Source: Trissonchulus latispiculum
Lineage: Eukaryota; Nematoda; Enoplea; Enoplida; Ironidae
NCBI GenBank assembly: GCA_030248195.1
Contig: JASAND010019932.1
Coordinates: 45,095 to 109,094 of the forward strand
Direction of reading: 5' to 3'
DNA: 64,000 nt
In this document: positions 11,823 through 23,265 of the stretch, piece after piece
Position numbering within the stretch: position 1 is the stretch's first letter
Layout: every line of letters begins with the position of its first letter
Translations under genes and position numbers: made by a program
Notes under the pieces: model-generated
Told to the model about the DNA's origin: nothing
What the model saw: the letters and a program-made list of their open reading frames with translations, nothing else
Databases searched by the model: none

Positions 11823-12156
11823 GTTTAACTATAACATCAAAACATCTGAATAATGTGTGTCAATAATATCAAAAATTGGTCATGATATGTGTTAGATACA
11901 ACAGATGCGAATTAAAATCGTTTTGAACATTTGCATTACAGATTTTTCCGTAATCTCAAAAAATTTTCTCAACTTCTGGGAGGCTCCGCCCCCCAGACCC
12001 CCCGTCGTGTATATAAGGCATATTTCACATATTTTGTAATCGTGCATTACTGTTCAGTAGCATCACCGTTCTAAGTACTTTTTCATACGATTAAATTATG
12101 TTTCACTAAAGAAATAATCGACGTTTTTATAAGGAATACAATTTTTGCATATAAAA

Positions 12157-13322
12157 TAGTGATGTGGATCGGATCGGCAAAATCGATCCGATCCGCGATC
12201 CGGAGGCCGGATCGGATCGGATCGGATCGGATCGGTAGGCCCGCTGGATCGGTCCGGATCGGATCGCTTGAGTCAGTCGGATCGGCGATCCGACTAACCA
12301 CACTAATTGTACTCATGTTTGCGACTGAACTTGACTTTTATCACTGCACTGTGTGGTGCTTAGTAAGATATTTCTTTCTACCAAACAAACTTTGTTGCTT
12401 TAGTGTTTCTTACCTCAAGGTTACCATTTATTATTTTAGTAAACAACTTATTACAACAACTCAATGCTTATATATAATCTGCATAAGTTTTATGCAATGC
12501 ATCTGACATTGTGGTATCAAAAGGGCACAAGCACAAGTACAAGCACAAGCAAACTGCTGTGTGTGTATTAAGCTGCGAAGCAAATGAAAATGTAAATAAT
12601 AATAATAATAATAATAATGATAATAATAAATTAATTTTGCACAACTCTAATTAGTGTTGCTTATTGCTACTTTTGTCAGAATTTCGGAATGAAATTTTAT
12701 GATTGAGTCTTGCGGCTAAGATATCCAAAATCTGTACGAGTCAAATTCAGTTTCTTATAAAATTTACTACCCGCAAGGATTTTAGAGCTTTATAGTAGTC
12801 CATTCTATTTTAGCTGTAAAGTTCAAGCATCAGTTTCCGACAAAAATTCAGTTAAATTTCTTGCGACGATCCTAAAATTTGATTTGATTTTTTGCTGTGC
12901 TCCAAAAGCTACATTTCAGTTATGGTGGCTGGAACAACACAAACTAACTTTTTGCTCCAAATTACGTTAAATTTGTGTTATCTTAAATTCGTAATGTTAA
13001 GTTTGTATTTTGGGTGGGTGTATTAATTTCGTACTCTACTTAATCTGTATAATTTTGTACAATTATGCATTTGTATTTCGGAATGATAAAATAAAGAAAC
13101 ATTAATGACACTAGTGTGGAAGATGTGTTTGACAATGCAAAAATCTACTTTAAATCCAGTTTCACTTTGCTTTTTGAATAAGTCATTTCGGATCGCCGGA
13201 TCGGATCGGATCGACCGATCCAGGACCTGGATCGGATCGGATCGGATCGGATCGACAAGTAATTTTGCTGGATCGGATCGGTTAAATTTTTAGCTGCCGA
13301 TCCGATCCGATCCACATCACTA
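12157..13322. mobile_element. hAT-type element with GGATC-repeat ends (1166 bp)
   Basis: The inverted ends TAGTGATGTGGATC and GATCCACATCACTA match the TAGNGNTG style of hAT elements. ATATAAAA flanks both sides (12149-12156 and 13323-13330), the 8-bp duplication expected for hAT. Each end holds a block of (GGATC)n about 130 bp long. The middle is AT-rich with no coding region. Confidence 0.9.
12596..12630. repeat. (AAT)n microsatellite
   Basis: About 35 bp of AATAAT repeat with one interruption. Confidence 0.9.
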
Positions 13323-13451
13323 ATATAAAACACGCTAAAACAATAATTTTACCTGGACGCAAAATGTCTTAACGGGACGCAACTTAACATTAGCTGGACG
13401 CAAGGTTGACGCAAATCCGAAAACCAAAAAAACCCTGTTTCTGTGTGTTTG

Positions 13452-14136
13452 TATATGTCGTTGTCAAATAGCAAAACGTGTCAGTTCGCGAAACTGACGA
13501 AACATTTTTGTCAGATTGCAATCTGACATGTCAGATAGCAGAACTCTATTAAACTAGCAGAGTTACGCCTATTTGACATGTCAGATCGTGAACTGACCAA
13601 CCCAAACGTGTCAGATTGCAATCTGCCAAATTTGACTTTGTCAGATTGTAAAATCTAGTTGTAGTATCCGCTAGATCTGTTTTCGAGGTTTTATTTATGT
13701 GTTAGATAAATTATTTAATCTGTTAGATAATTAATAAAATTATTATTGAACAACTATTCATTTTCAACAACAATTATTTTTCCACTATTTAAAATTTGAA
13801 TCTGCTAGTATTTTAAAAGTATGAAACTTTTTTGAAACAAAAAAAAATGCAAATTTTAATTCGGCTTTCAACCAATAATTTATCTAACACATAAATAAAA
13901 CCTCGAAAATAGATCTAGCGTATACTACAACTAGATTTTACAATCTGACAAAGTCAAATTTGGCAGATTGCAATCTGACACGTTTGGGTTGGTCAGTTCA
14001 CGATCTGACATGTCAAATAAGCGTAACTCTGCTAGTTTAACAGAGTTCTGCTATCTGACATGTCAGATTGCAATCTGACAAAAATGTTTGGTCAGTTCAC
14101 GAACTGACACGTTTTGCTATTTGACAACGACATATA
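13452..14136. mobile_element. Palindromic-word element, word GTCAGATTGCAATCTGAC
   Basis: It starts TATATGTCGTTGTCAAATAG and ends with its reverse complement, so the whole 685 bp folds back. Each arm has several copies of the 18-bp palindrome, plus variants such as GTCAGTTCGCGAACTGAC. The AT-rich centre carries no gene. A TA or TATA target is possible because the ends begin and finish in TATA. Confidence 0.8.
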
Positions 14137-14510
14137 CATAAATCAAGGTTCAGCAAAATGACCAAACAATGTACTCCCCCTAAGTTAGTTCCCTACTACA
14201 ATAGTGCCCGTAATGTTGTGATCTGTTGCAGAAATAAAAAATCAAAAATCGAATCAAAAATCACTATTTTAGAAATCTGAATCGAATCGCAGATTGTTCA
14301 GAATGGGGAAAATCGAACTGCATCGAATCGTTTCTAATTTTAGTGGAAGTAAATCGAACTGAATCGAATCGTATATATCTGAGAAATAGAAAAACTGAAC
14401 TGAATCGAATCGAACATAAAATAGCTGAATCAATACAACCCTAATACATAATTAAGATGATGCTAAAATGGTCAAATTAGCGCCACCAGACCGGAACGGA
14501 GTGCAAACTG

Positions 14511-16276
14511 TAAGGGAAGCAGGTATAGGAAAGATTGATAAGCCTGCAATGGGAGTTCAGCTGATGGTCCCGTGGTGTAGTGGTTTAGCATGTCTGACTC
14601 TAGAGCAGAAGGGCCGTGGTTCGATCCCCGGCGGGACCAATTCTTTACTTTCAATGGTGAGTGAAAAGCTGAACCTCCCTCTTCCCTTCTCTCTTCTAGG
14701 TCCTGGTTTCGTGGGTACGAGGGTGCCTGACGCCTCCCGTTCGGGCTTGTCCTTGGTTTCTTCCTGATCCGCCAGCCCTGGTAGAAGCGCTACATGTGGC
14801 GAGGCTGCCAGGAGGACCCGGATTGGACTCCTGTCTCCGGTCCCCCAGTAGTTGCTTCTGGTTGGTTGGATCCAAAGGGGCCTGGAACGTGTGTCGGGGG
14901 AGCACGGATCCCTTGGGCTCAGAATGCCCTGCGCTGGATGCGCTCTCGGTTCGATTCCGAGTTGAGTAAGCCGCGGGACGCGTCTTAATTGAAACCCGGG
15001 GGAGATGTAAGGGAAGCAGGTATAGGAAAGATTGATAAGCCTGCAATGGGAGTTCAGCTGATGGTCCCGTGGTGTAGTGGTTTAGCATGTCTGACTCTAG
15101 AGCAGAAGGGCCGTGGTTCGATCCCCGGCGGGACCAATTCTTTACTTTCAATGGTGAGTGAAAAGCTGAACCTCCCTCTTCCCTTCTCTCTTCTAGGTCC
15201 TGGTTTCGTGGGTACTAGGGTGCCTGACGCCTCCCGTTCGGGCTTGTCCTTGGTTTCTTCCTGATCCACCAACCCTGGTAGAAGCGCTACATGTGGCGAG
15301 GCTGCCTCAGGACCCGGATTGGACTCCTGTCTCCGGTCCCCCAGTAGTTGCTTCTTGGTTGGATCCAAAGGGGCCTGGAACGTGTGTCGGGGGAGCACGG
15401 ATCCCTTGGGCTCAGAATGCCCTGCGCTGGATGCGCTCTCGGTTCGATTCCGAGTTGAGTAAGCCGCGGGACGCGTCTTAATTGAAACCCGGGGGAGATG
15501 TAAGGGAAGCAGGTATAGGAAAGATTGATAAGCCTGCAATGGGAGTTCAGCTGATGGTCCCGTGGTGTAGTGGTTTAGCATGTCTGACTCTAGAGCAGAA
15601 GGGCCGTGGTTCGATCCCCGGCGGGACCAATTCTTTACTTTCAATGGTGAGTGAAAAGCTGAACCTCCCTCTTCCCTTCTCTCTTCTAGGTCCTGGTTTC
15701 GTGGGTACTAGGGTGCCTGACGCCTCCCGTTCGGGCTTGTCCTTGGTTTCTTCCTGATCCACCAACCCTGGTAGAAGCGCTACATGTGGCGAGGCTGCCT
15801 CAGGACCCGGATTGGACTCCTGTCTCCGGTCCCCCAGTAGTTGCTTCTTGGTTGGATCCAAAGGGGCCTGGAACGTGTGTCGGGGGAGCACGGATCCCTT
15901 GGGCTCAGAATGCCCTGCGCTGGATGCGCTCTCGGTTCGATTCCGAGTTGAGTAAGCCGCGGGACGCGTCTTAATTGAAACCCGGGGGAGATGTAAGGGA
16001 AGCAGGTATAGGAAAGATTGATAAGCCTGCAATGGGAGTTCAGCTGATGGTCCCGTGGTGTAGTGGTTTAGCATGTCTGACTCTAGAGCAGAAGGGCCGT
16101 GGTTCGATCCCCGGCGGGACCAATTCTTTACTTTCAATGGTGAGTGAAAAGCTGAACCTCCCTCTTCCCTTCTCTCTTCTAGGTCCTGGTTTCGTGGGTA
16201 CTAGGGTGCCTGACGCCTCCCGTTCGGGCTTGTCCTTGGTTTCTTCCTGATCCACCAACCCTGGTAGAAGCGCTAC
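14511..16276 (+). repeat. Tandem array of a tRNA-derived SINE unit (period 493 bp)
   Basis: Three full units (14511-15007, 15008-15500, 15501-15993) are followed by a partial fourth (15994-16276). Units 2 to 4 look identical. Unit 1 is 4 bp longer and differs at a handful of sites. Each full unit has a 284-bp SINE with a tRNA-like head and pyrimidine-rich tail. A 209-bp linker follows, with a second A-box-like and a perfect T-arm-like motif (CTCGGTTCGATTCCGAG). The open frames here are translations of the repeat. Confidence 0.9.
14566..14639 (+). tRNA. tRNA-like SINE head (unit 1); identical at 15063, 15556 and 16049
   Basis: The acceptor ends pair perfectly (GGTCCCG with CGGGACC). The A-box is TGGTGTAGTGGTTTAGC and the B-box GGTTCGATCCCC. 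The anticodon loop reads CTCTAGA, giving anticodon CTA. The anticodon stem has four of five pairs and the T stem about three of five. It resembles a glutamine-type tRNA gone astray and is best read as the RNA polymerase III promoter of the SINE, not a functional tRNA. Confidence 0.55.
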
Positions 16277-16332
16277 AAAACTAATGACTATTTATTGTCA
16301 CTAATTTCCGTAAGATCGTAAGATCATCGTGG

Positions 16333-17231
16333 TCAAAAAATAGGTAGTGTCTCATTTGCGCGCACGAATACAAGATTTAATTTAGATCAGTCCCATTTGC
16401 GCGCACAAGTGTTAAATGTGATAAGTCTAACTATATACTGAAGAGTCTCGTTTGCGAGCACGTCCCATTTGCGCGCAATTCTAATTTGGGTTTTATTGAA
16501 TTATGTATGAACATGAGATACTTCTTCAGAGATTAACAAACAATATGTGAATTTAACGTTAGACATTTATACACTTGCAACAATCAAATTAGATATACCT
16601 CTAAAACCATTAAAACCATCAAAAAGTTAAACAGATACATATTCATTAACGCATTTAAACAAACAATCATTAATTAAACGCATGCTCATACAGCAATTAT
16701 ATACATGTTTTGCATTAAACATTGCGGTTGCAAATTTTAAACAACTAGAACTTAAACTAGATCTTAGCCTAAGAAATGTTGAACATGGTCAAGATAAAGC
16801 AGAATTTCAGCGTCCATAAGCTTAGCAAAATTTAGCTGATTGATTAGTCTGTTTCGAAAATTTTCATTACAACGCTTGGCGCCTCAAAAGGGGGCGTGAA
16901 ATTAGAACACTAGTTTTATAATATGACCATTGAACTTTTTAAAGTGTTATGTAGTGTATGTAAGTGTTAATGCATTTTATCCGAAGAACCTTGTTTTCAC
17001 AATTTACCGTTTTCATTTTCATAGCTAGAAACTAACTAATATGAATTCACATTGAACTCTCCAGTACTGCGCGCAAACGAAACTGCCGTAAGGTCAAAAG
17101 AATAGTAGAGGTCAAATTGGTTTGCGCGCAAACGGGACTTGCGCGCAAATGGGACACATTGAAGTTTTGTAAAAATGCGTGCAATTGAAAGTTACTGCGC
17201 GCAAATGGGAGTGAATCAAAAAATAGGTAGT
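16333..17231. mobile_element. Palindromic-word element, word TTTGCGCGCAAA, with 16-bp flanking repeats
   Basis: Copies of ATTTGCGCGCA, often within GTCCC...GGGAC, cluster at both ends (16350-16480 and 17060-17215) in inverse orientation around an AT-rich middle. TCAAAAAATAGGTAGT occurs perfectly at 16333-16348 and 17216-17231 as a direct repeat. No coding region was found. Confidence 0.7.
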
Positions 17232-17284
17232 ATACCTTGATGCACTGCGACAGATTGAATACTGAATATAATACAACAAAGTCT

Positions 17285-17520
17285 CAGAAATGCGCCCAGT
17301 TCCCGGAATTCACGAAAAATCCCCAGCAATGGTTAAATCCTGCTTTCATGAATTCCGGGAACTGGCATGGCAATATTGCTGGATGGAAGTTGGTTCTATT
17401 ACAAGATTTGTTAGGCTTATCAGGAACTTTCGGGGGATACCAAGACTATTGTGGGGTCTTGAAGGAAAACTGAAAATCCGTGAAATCGGTTTTTTATGAT
17501 ATCTTGGAATTGAGTGCACG
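17285..17520. mobile_element. Fragment related to the palindrome at 31268-32461
   Basis: It shares AATTCCGGGAA, AGTTGGTTCTATTACAAGATTTGTT and AATCCG...GAATTGAGTGCA blocks, in the same order, with the centre of the 31268-32461 palindrome. Truncated. Confidence 0.6.
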
Positions 17521-17535
17521 TTCAAGAGTGCACGT

Positions 17536-17690
17536 TCAATTATTATATGAAAGCGTGTATTTAGTGCAAAGTGGACCCCCCCGGAAGTTACGGGGGGGGG
17601 GGGGTCCCGAGTTAATGAACCGAGCATACCTAGCATGATTTGTACATGCTAGCGTAAGAGTTTCTTACTCTTATCTATTATGTACTCTTG
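17536..17690. mobile_element. CAAGAGT family A, truncated right end
   Basis: It matches the right arm of the element at 1810-2470, from the AAGCGTG motif through GGAAGTTACGGGG and CCGAGCATACCTAGCATG to TGTACTCTTG. The left half is missing. Confidence 0.8.
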
Positions 17691-17974
17691 GTAAGAGATT
17701 GCCTGAATTGAACCATATGATTTCTATATCGTTAAAATGATCACGTTCTACGCAACATAATGACATAAAACTTATTGCTGTACGATTTTGCTAAGCTCAA
17801 GTTATAGTATTTAATTTCACAAACACGCCCGTTCTCGAAAAATGGCAGCGCTGTAGTAAGTTTACACACCCTGAGAAGCCCCCCGAGATTTCGGCCTTAA
17901 TGTTTGGAGCATATTGCAAGCTTACTCTATTAGGAATAGCTGAGTGACTTACTCTTCCTAACCCTTGCTATCAT

Positions 17975-18599
17975 CAAGAGTAGATGATAGGAAGAGTATG
18001 ACACGGGACTCTTCCTAGTGTAATTGGCCTGTCAGATGCTCGGCACATTAAGGCCGAAATCTCGGGGAGGGTCACTGTTAACACAATTAACCATGGTTTA
18101 TATGCGTTTGAACTAAAATGAATCTGATTGGCTAATCCCCTACCTTATGTCAAAATTACGTGTATAAGGTGACCCCCCCGAGATCTCTGGGGGGTTCAGC
18201 TTAACGTTGTTAAGCGTGTGTTTATATGCGTTTGAACTGAAATGCATTTGATTGGCTGCTTAGCTGCTGCTATTGAAATGCACTGGTGAGGGCTACGATA
18301 GCTAAGTAACCAATCAAATGCATTTCAGTTCAAACGCATATAAACACACGCTTAACAACGTTAAGCTGAGCCCCCCCCCCCCCGAGATCTCGGGGGGGGG
18401 TCACCTTATACACGTAATTTTGACATAAGGTAGGGGATTAGCCAATCAGATTCATTTTAGTTCAAACGCATATAAACACATGGTAAACTGTGTTAACCGT
18501 GACCCCCCCCCGACATTTCTGCCTTAATGTTCCGAGCATATGACAGGCCAATTACACGAGCAAGGGTACGGTGTCGTACTCTTGCTATTATGTAACTCT
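17975..18599. mobile_element. Foldback element, CAAGAGT family B, copy 1
   Basis: Palindrome starting CAAGAGTAGATGATAGGAAG, with arms carrying GTGTAATTGGCCTGTCAGATG, C/G-runs next to GAGATCTCGG, and AAACGCATATAAACACA. The centre (near 18270) carries AATGCATTTGATTGG in inverse copies. The right end is degraded (TGTAACTCT). No duplication could be assigned. Confidence 0.75.
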
Positions 18600-19113
18600 A
18601 GCTCGCAGGTATACTACAGTTCCATGACTACAGGGCATAAGGGAGAATTAATTAACTGATTAACAACGGTAATTCCATCTGAGCTTAGACACTGACACTT
18701 AATTCAGGCACTGTTATAGTTACATCAAACTTACAGTCATTTACGTGTGTTATGTAGTGGCTCATTTTAGGGATTAGCTATTTTCTTGAACAAAGTAGAT
18801 AGGTAGTAATCCATCAACGAACTATTCATTCATTCTTTCGCTGATATTACGGAAGCAAATTGTCATTAACACTAGACGACCTATTCTATCGTGACACATT
18901 TAGATACACTTTTTGTGTATCCAAGGCAAAACTTTTCAAAGCTGGAAAGTCCCAAATGTCTGTCTCGAAAAGACGTCATTAATTTCACAGGCTAAAGGAA
19001 CTTAATTAGGCAGATAGCGGGGGTGAAAATCAACCCTTTTTATGGTTCACTTAGCTTAAAATAAACTATTTGCCGTTTTTTGACAAATTTATAACCTATT
19101 AATTACGACACCC
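18600..19113. other. No recognised feature
   Basis: No gene or repeat supported. Confidence 0.4.
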
Positions 19114-19117
19114 TTAA

Positions 19118-20100
19118 GGTGGTGAGTCCTTTTGGAGACATCAACTTTGAACCCTTATTACTCATTCATTACGTGGAGTTAAGAAGCCATTTTTATATCA
19201 GAGTGGAGATTAACATTTTCTCTTCCTAATGAACGCAATGAAACTAACTTCAGTCTTTGGAAACTAATTTCCTGGATTTTCGAAGTTCTTTAATTTTCCA
19301 GATTTTTTGGAGACTAAAGTAAATTTTTTCGTGAGGCATCGGCTACATCATTCGATTCCACTATCAAATAGCTGGGGAAACTTTTTTAATTATCGTGAAA
19401 TCACTCGTCGTTATGAAGAAATAAGCTAAAATGTTTGCGCAACCTGGATTTTTCCCTACTTTTTCGAACTTTAGCAAGCGGCCACTTTAGCTAGAAAGCA
19501 GCAATCGGGGCAACTAAAAAAGGGTCCCTGGGTATTTTTGCGTAAAACATGTCTAGTAAGTGGCAACCCTCTAGCTTGTATAGTAAATGTTCGACAATCG
19601 CTGGAAAAATTTTGGTCATGTTTTTGCAAAAACTACATTTTTTATAATACCAGCTCACGGGATAGGAGTTGCAAGATCATAATGCCTCGAATAATCAGCC
19701 TCGACGAGACCTTCAAATCGATACCCTTAGTTTAATTTTACGGCTTGCGTAGCTCAAGAAATCGTGGATTATTTGATTTCTGCAAAAATGACAAGTTTTC
19801 AACGCCAAAATTAGAAAATCGGCTATATCTCACATTAGAGAAGAGCTAAAAAGTTGCTTCCAAAAGCAAAAATGTAGAGCTCAACGAGATCTTTCAAATG
19901 AGTATAGTCATAGCTATGCAGTTGCTGCTCAACTGTCAGAAATTGGCGAAAACCGTCCTGAACGGAAATCTCAAAATTTTGAAGCGGGATTGCGCGTAGG
20001 GTATTAGAACGCTAAAAGAACGTATTTCTGAAAGTTACGTCAAATTTCAACTTGATTTATGCCGCCAAACAACAATATGTGCCCAAAAGGAATCACCACC
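19118..20100. mobile_element. TTAA-flanked element, copy 1 (983 bp)
   Basis: It starts GGTGGTGAGTCCTTTTGG and ends CCAAAAGGAATCACCACC. TTAA is present on both sides (19114-19117 and 20101-20104). TTAA duplication is typical of piggyBac and Kolobok elements. No transposase. Relatives are at 60744-61751 and 34500-35057. Confidence 0.75.
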
Positions 20101-20378
20101 TTAAGTTGAGTTACAGATGGGCCAATGGGGGCCCCCAATACAACAGACTTTTGATTCTTTGATAATAACATTTGATATATAATTGACAAATTTATAAAAA
20201 AATCAATCGATTGAATCCTTTTATATGCTTAAATGATGTCTTTCGGAAGGTGTATTTTTGACTGATTTTAATCATTTTATTAAAGTTCACATCTCTGAGA
20301 GGGGACAGAACGTTGAACAGTAAAAAAGTCAAAAAAACAACTTTTACTTCCTTCCCATTCACAATTGTTATTCCTCTT

Positions 20379-20426
20379 TCAGTTGCGTGACGATGCTCCG
20401 ACCAGAATACGCGAATGTTCCCACGT
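20379..20426. mobile_element. Fragment of CAAGAGT family C arm
   Basis: GCTCCGACCAGAATACGCGA plus ATGTTCCCACGTTTG closely match the arms of the 11132-11822 element. Confidence 0.6.
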
Positions 20427-20469
20427 TTGAGGAAAGCAGGCAGTAGAAGTGACAAACACTAAGACTTTC

Positions 20470-21131
20470 GGATCAAGTAAACAATTCCATCCCCCCCCCC
20501 AAATTCCCAAGTAAACTATCTCCTCCCAACGCTTTATCTCACTCAAAACTTGACCCAATTGGTTAAAACTTTGTGTGGGTGCATTCGAACACATGTCTGA
20601 TTGATTGGTAACAAAAATTTAAAATTTTAAAAATTTTAAATTTTTAAGTTTTTTAAGGGGGGACCAAGGGGAACCAAAACATTTTTGTCTCCGATTTTGT
20701 TGAAATGTTGTATATAGGGGTTTTCTGTGTCGTAGAACGCGAATCTGAAGTCCGCTCTTCGATTCAGCTTTTCGCCAGTTCAGTGTAAGCTAAAGTAGTA
20801 AGCTTAATATGTAAGCTTATATATGCCGAACTGACGAAAAGCTGAATCGAAGAACGGACTTCAGATTCGTATTCTGCGACCCTGGAAACCCTATATACAA
20901 CTTTTCAGCAAAATCGGGGACAAAAAAATTTTTGGTCCCCCTGGTCCCCCCTTAAAAAATCAAAATTTAAATTTTTTAAATTTTTTAAATTTCATTACCA
21001 ATCAAGCAAATATATGTTGGAATGCACTCACACAAAATTTGAGCGAAATTGGTCACGTTTTGAGAATGTCGTCATCAAGTAAACTATCTCCCCCCCAATT
21101 GAGGCTGGGGGGGAGATTGTTTGCTTGATCC
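20470..21131. mobile_element. Foldback hAT-like element (662 bp)
   Basis: It starts GGATCAAGTAAACAAT and ends ATTGTTTGCTTGATCC, flanked by AGACTTTC (20462-20469 and 21132-21139), a perfect 8-bp duplication. The whole element folds back. The centre holds GATTCAGCTTTTCG and TAAGCTTAATATGTAAGCTTA, as in the copies at 22618 and 41961. Non-autonomous. Confidence 0.88.
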
Positions 21132-21336
21132 AGACTTTCCATCTATAAGGGGGGAGTCTCAGTCAGCCAAAATAACCTGTGCTTAAGGTGTAGGGGATTG
21201 GGGGAGGGATTGGCCTCCAGGAAATGAGGAAGAGATCAGCCTATCTGGGATCTAGTTTTCGTTTTTTGGTGAATATTTGGATTTTTGGGCGGTCTCTGGT
21301 TCACAAACCCCTAAAATTTCGCCTCCTGTACAAGCT

Positions 21337-21425
21337 CGGTAGCTAAGCGAACCAGTATCAGAAAATTCCTCGTTTTAGGGCACAGGTTAACACGGGGGGC
21401 AGGGGGTTCGATCCCCTCCCTCCCC
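21337..21425 (+). ncRNA. Possible tRNA-derived sequence
   Basis: An A-box-like TAGCTAAGCGAACC and a B-box GGTTCGATCCCC inside a good T-arm (AGGGG-TTCGATC-CCCT) lie in tRNA order with a long spacer, as in Leu or Ser tRNAs. No acceptor stem could be paired. Probably a SINE remnant. Confidence 0.3.
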
Positions 21426-21633
21426 ACAGCCCAGACAAGGTACAGGTCCTGGGGGGGCAAGGGGGAAAGAGAAAATTGGGCAAGGGATAGGCAGACGTGG
21501 CCAGAAAAAAAAGGTTTTTGCACCGAAATTTCAAAGATTTCTTAATTTTTCAAGAAAATCGGTCAAAATTTTGGATTTCTTAAAAATTGATAATTAGAAA
21601 TTTATTAGAAATTTCAAACTAATGTTACTCTTA

Positions 21634-22156
21634 GGGCCTTTTCAAGAAGGGATAGGGTAGAGTAGAGTGGACTAGAGTAGAGTTAAAATTAACTCTTTTC
21701 ATGAAAGCACAGAGTTAATTTTAACTCTGCGCGTTTGAACTCTCTTTAACCCTGCAGGGTTAGAAGCTGTAGGGTTAAAAGGAGTTAAAAATGACAGAGT
21801 TAAAATTAACCCCATGGTTCCATGAACAGAGTTAATTTTAACTCTACTTAACCTGCGTGTTTTACCTGGGGTTAAATTTCAATAGAAAATGCTCAGAAAG
21901 AGTTAAGCAGAGTTAAATTTAACCCTTTCGTGAAAAGGGTATAGTTAAATTTAACTCCACAGGTTTTTAACTCTGCACACGCTTCTTGAACAGGGCAAAG
22001 TTACAGCGAGTTAATTTTAACTCTTTTCATGAATCCACGCGGAGTTAAAATTTTTATTTCTCTCTACCTCGCAGGGTTAAAATTAACACTTTTAACTCTT
22101 TCTTGAAAAGGATCGAGTTAATTTTAACTCTACTCTACCCTTTCTTGAAAAGGCCC
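21634..22156. mobile_element. Palindromic-word element, word GAGTTAAAATTAACTC
   Basis: Inverted ends GGGCCTTTTCAAGAAGGG and CCCTTTCTTGAAAAGGCCC enclose over ten copies of GAGTTAAAATTAACTC and variants. These alternate with phrases such as TTTTCATGAAAG and CCTGCAGGGTTAGAAGC. No coding region or clear duplication. Confidence 0.8.
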
Positions 22157-22609
22157 CTGGTTAACGTTAATTTATGTCTGCAGCACAATCCCCCTCAAAA
22201 ATTTAGGTTCACGGCTCAAGTCCTCTCAAACTTTTATACTGACAGGCCCCAGGATCCGACCCTATGCTAATGTAATGCTTTAGTATATATTAGTTTTCTC
22301 CTGTTTTTAATCTTGATAAACGTTAGCGAATAATAGGTACGAATGTTTACTGTGCAGTTTTTTGTTACAAATAATTTGTCATGCGCTTGGCATTTCATTT
22401 TTATGCTCGCAGTAAGTGAAACCAGACGTCAAACTTTGAAACCAGCAGCTGTTTACAATCAACACCACCTTATATCTAATCTTGTTTGTTTGTACCTATC
22501 TGAACAAACATCGTATCCTTTATGAGATAAAATAGCAACATTGAATGAAAAAATAATTGCAACCTACAATAAACAAAGGTTTTTTACTTTTGACAACATC
22601 CGAATGGTT
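22157..22609. other. No recognised feature
   Basis: A 60-codon open frame at 22343 has no supporting features. No repeats seen. Confidence 0.4.
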
Positions 22610-22617
22610 GAAATCAG

Positions 22618-23230
22618 ATGCCTTGTCCCGATTACCACCCCACCACTCAAGATCCTTAAAACTTGACCACATGAACTAAAATTTCATATGGGTAGGTTTT
22701 CGACTACGCTGAGTTCAAATATAGCAAAATCTTTCGGTTTCGCGAAATTCCAGTTTTATTCGATTTCTAAGGAAGGACCAAGGGGAACCGAAAATTTTTA
22801 CCTTCGATTTTGCTGAAAAGTTGTATATAGGCGTTTTCGGGGCAGTAGAAAACGAATCTGAAGTCCGTTTTTCGATTCAACTTTTCGTTGGCTCAGTATA
22901 AGCTAAAGATTTAATCTTAAGATGTAAGAAAGATTATAATAAGCTAACGAAAAGCTGAATCGAAAAACGGACTTCAATTTTGTGTGTGTTTGTGTGTTTC
23001 TACGACCCTGAAAACTCCTATATACAACTTTTCAGCAAAATCGAAGACAAAAAATTTTTCGGTTTCCCTTGGCCCCCTTAGAAATCAAAAAAATCGAATT
23101 TCGCGAAATCGAAAAATTTTGCAATATTTGGACTCAGCGTAGTCGAAAACATACCCACACCAAATTTTAGCTATTTTGGTCAAGTTTAAAGGATTTTGAG
23201 TGTGGTGGGGGGATAATCGAGACAAGACCC
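22618..23230. mobile_element. Foldback hAT-like element (613 bp)
   Basis: Same family as 20470 and 41961. The ends are ATGCCTTGTCCCGATTA and TAATCGAGACAAGACCC, flanked by GAAATCAG (22610-22617 and 23231-23238). Its centre carries the TCAGTATAAGCTAAAG/AAGATGTAAG palindrome. A short GTGTGTTTGTGTG repeat interrupts the right arm. Confidence 0.85.
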
Positions 23231-23265
23231 GAAATCAGTCCAATAGAGTAATCTCGGTGACTGAA

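Larger units (their letters stand above)
10114..13437. mobile_element. hAT-like element with GACGCAA motifs, carrying two further elements
   Basis: It starts CAGGGTTTTTTTTGCGTCC and ends AAAAACCCTG. The flanks TTTCTGTG (10106-10113 and 13438-13445) are a perfect 8-bp duplication. Both ends carry repeated GGACGCAA motifs in inverse orientation. It contains a foldback element (11132-11822) and a GGATC-repeat hAT element (12157-13322). No transposase frame was seen. Confidence 0.85.
9804..14443. mobile_element. Outer hAT-like element with GAATC-repeat arms, carrying nested insertions
   Basis: It starts TACTGTTGTTTTTGATT and ends AATCAATACAACCCTA, imperfect inverted ends of hAT style. The flanks are ATATATAA (9796-9803) and ATACATAA (14444-14451), an 8-bp duplication with one change. 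The left arm (to about 10030) and right arm (from about 14236) are filled with GAATCGAATC repeats. The interior holds other elements (10114-13437 and 13452-14136). No transposase is present. Confidence 0.7.

Noticed and set aside
14566..16122. A functional amber-suppressor tRNA (anticodon CTA), or evidence for a changed genetic code
   Set aside because: The T stem and anticodon stem are mispaired, the sequence belongs to a SINE, and the conserved exons read well in the standard code.
14468..16258. Several open frames of 60-196 codons on both strands, repeated almost identically
   Set aside because: They are translations of the tandem SINE unit and repeat with its 493-bp period. They have no independent coding evidence.
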